From: an uncultured Clostridia bacterium
GTDB lineage: Bacteria; Bacillota; Clostridia; Oscillospirales; Ruminococcaceae
Direction of reading: 5' to 3'
DNA length: 6,482 nucleotides
NCBI GenBank assembly: GCA_937891895.1
Contig: CALATN010000169.1
Coordinates: 1-6,482 of the forward strand
Shown one piece after another: positions 6,167 to 6,482 of the stretch (the stretch's first letter is position 1; every line of letters begins with the position of its first letter). The notes under the pieces were generated by a model that did no database searches, had not been told where the DNA came from, and saw nothing but the letters and a program-made list of their open reading frames with translations. The position numbers were made by a program, and so were the translations under genes.

Positions 6167-6185
6167 CCGAACACAAAGTGTTCGG
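6167..6185. other. Perfect 8-bp hairpin in the DUF3781 leader
   Basis: CCGAACAC (6167-6174), loop AAA, GTGTTCGG (6178-6185). On the minus strand it is followed by CTATGGGAG, the ribosome binding site region, and not by T residues, so it does not terminate the upstream transcript. It could be a leader hairpin, a transcript-stabilising element, or an end structure of the inserted segment. On the plus strand the stem is followed only by TTTAATT, a weak T-run. Confidence 0.6.
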
Positions 6186-6188
6186 TTT

Positions 6189-6223
6189 AATTGCGAATTG
6201 CGCATTACGCATTAAGAATTATA
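6189..6223 (+). repeat. 7-bp tandem array, right end of the DUF3781 segment
   Basis: On the plus strand: AATTGCG, AATTGCG, CATTACG, CATTAAG, AATTATA, five units in register that grow more degenerate to the right. The last units cover the pth stop codon (6214-6212) and its final two to three codons, so the array has merged with the gene end. It is inverted relative to the array at 5896-5916, and together they bracket the DUF3781 gene. Confidence 0.8.
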
Positions 6224-6482
6224 CAAATTCATCGCCTCGTCGGTCTTGCCCTTTACCATAAGTTCAACCGAAGCAACAGCCTTGTCTGTGCCCTCGTTCA
6301 TCTTTTCAAGTTCTTCCTTTGTAAAATGGGACAGCACCCAGTCAGCAAGGTTGTAATCCTTGTGAGGCTTCTTTCCCACGCCGATTTTCACGCGAGGGAA
6401 GTTATCAAATCCCGTAAGATAAATAATGGACTTGATACCGTTGTGACCGCCGTCAGAGCCTTTGCGGCGGATACGGATAAAG
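6212..6482 (-). CDS. pth: Peptidyl-tRNA hydrolase, C-terminal part (cut by the window edge)
   Basis: Pth releases stalled peptides from peptidyl-tRNA so the tRNA can be reused. The last 89 residues are visible; roughly 100 N-terminal residues, including the catalytic His and Asp, lie beyond the right edge. The frame reads FIRIRRKGSDGGHNGIKSII, the strongly conserved core whose GGHNG asparagine contacts substrate. It continues with FPRVKIGVGKKPHKDYNLADWVLSHF, matching the family's FPRxRIGIGxP and VLxxF segments, and ends ELMVKGKTDEAMNLYNS. The stop is TAA at 6214-6212. Upstream of mfd is the usual position of pth in Firmicutes (in B. subtilis as spoVC), so the pair supports the assignment. The final codons coincide with a 7-bp repeat array, so the terminal residues may have been replaced by repeat sequence. 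Confidence 0.95.
   Translation of the reverse strand, partial: FIRIRRKGSDGGHNGIKSIIYLTGFDNFPRVKIGVGKKPHKDYNLADWVLSHFTKEELEKMNEGTDKAVASVELMVKGKTDEAMNLYNS

Noticed and set aside
6152..6205. Upstream extension of the DUF3781 frame to an ATG at 6205
   Set aside because: It would translate a perfect hairpin and repeat units, while the ATG at 6151 has GGGAG at the right distance and matches the family start.
6218..6223. TATAAT on the minus strand at the end of pth, a possible promoter for the DUF3781-mfd pair
   Set aside because: No acceptable -35 box lies 16-18 bases upstream, and the hexamer falls in AT-rich repeat units.

Overview
All six genes lie on the minus strand, so the biological reading order runs from the right end of the window to the left. 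The gene set suggests a low-to-mid GC Firmicute, most likely a Ruminococcus-like member of the Oscillospirales. The evidence is the pth to mfd neighbourhood, the DUF3781 and YjfB families, AGGAGG-type ribosome binding sites, and the style of the intergenic repeats. That taxonomic call is an inference from composition and families, not from a marker gene.

Right part (6482 to 2415): the C-terminal half of peptidyl-tRNA hydrolase (pth, cut by the window edge), then a 78-residue DUF3781 gene, then a complete mfd transcription-repair coupling factor of 1154 residues. pth and mfd are close neighbours in many Firmicutes. Here the small DUF3781 gene sits between them, and tandem 7-bp repeats in opposite orientation flank it. 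One array runs into the pth stop codon and the other into the DUF3781 stop codon.

Middle (2414 to 1633): a second spacer carries another inverted pair of 7-bp repeat arrays with a different unit. It is followed by a HAD-superfamily phosphatase of the phosphoglycolate-phosphatase type.

Left part (1632 to 172): a strong sigma-A-type promoter with an inverted repeat over the predicted start site drives a soluble chemoreceptor (PocR sensor domain plus MCP signalling hairpin). A small YjfB-family motility protein follows, and the unit ends at a clear intrinsic terminator with a GAAA loop. The two genes look like one sensory/motility transcription unit.

Left edge (1 to 171): non-coding and dense in secondary structure. 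It holds a perfect 40-bp palindrome, a diverged direct repeat on either side of it, and a long hairpin.

The genes themselves belong to known families. The most unusual material is the repeat architecture between them: two separate spacers share a 7-bp period and inverted geometry although their repeat units differ, and one pair encloses a gene.
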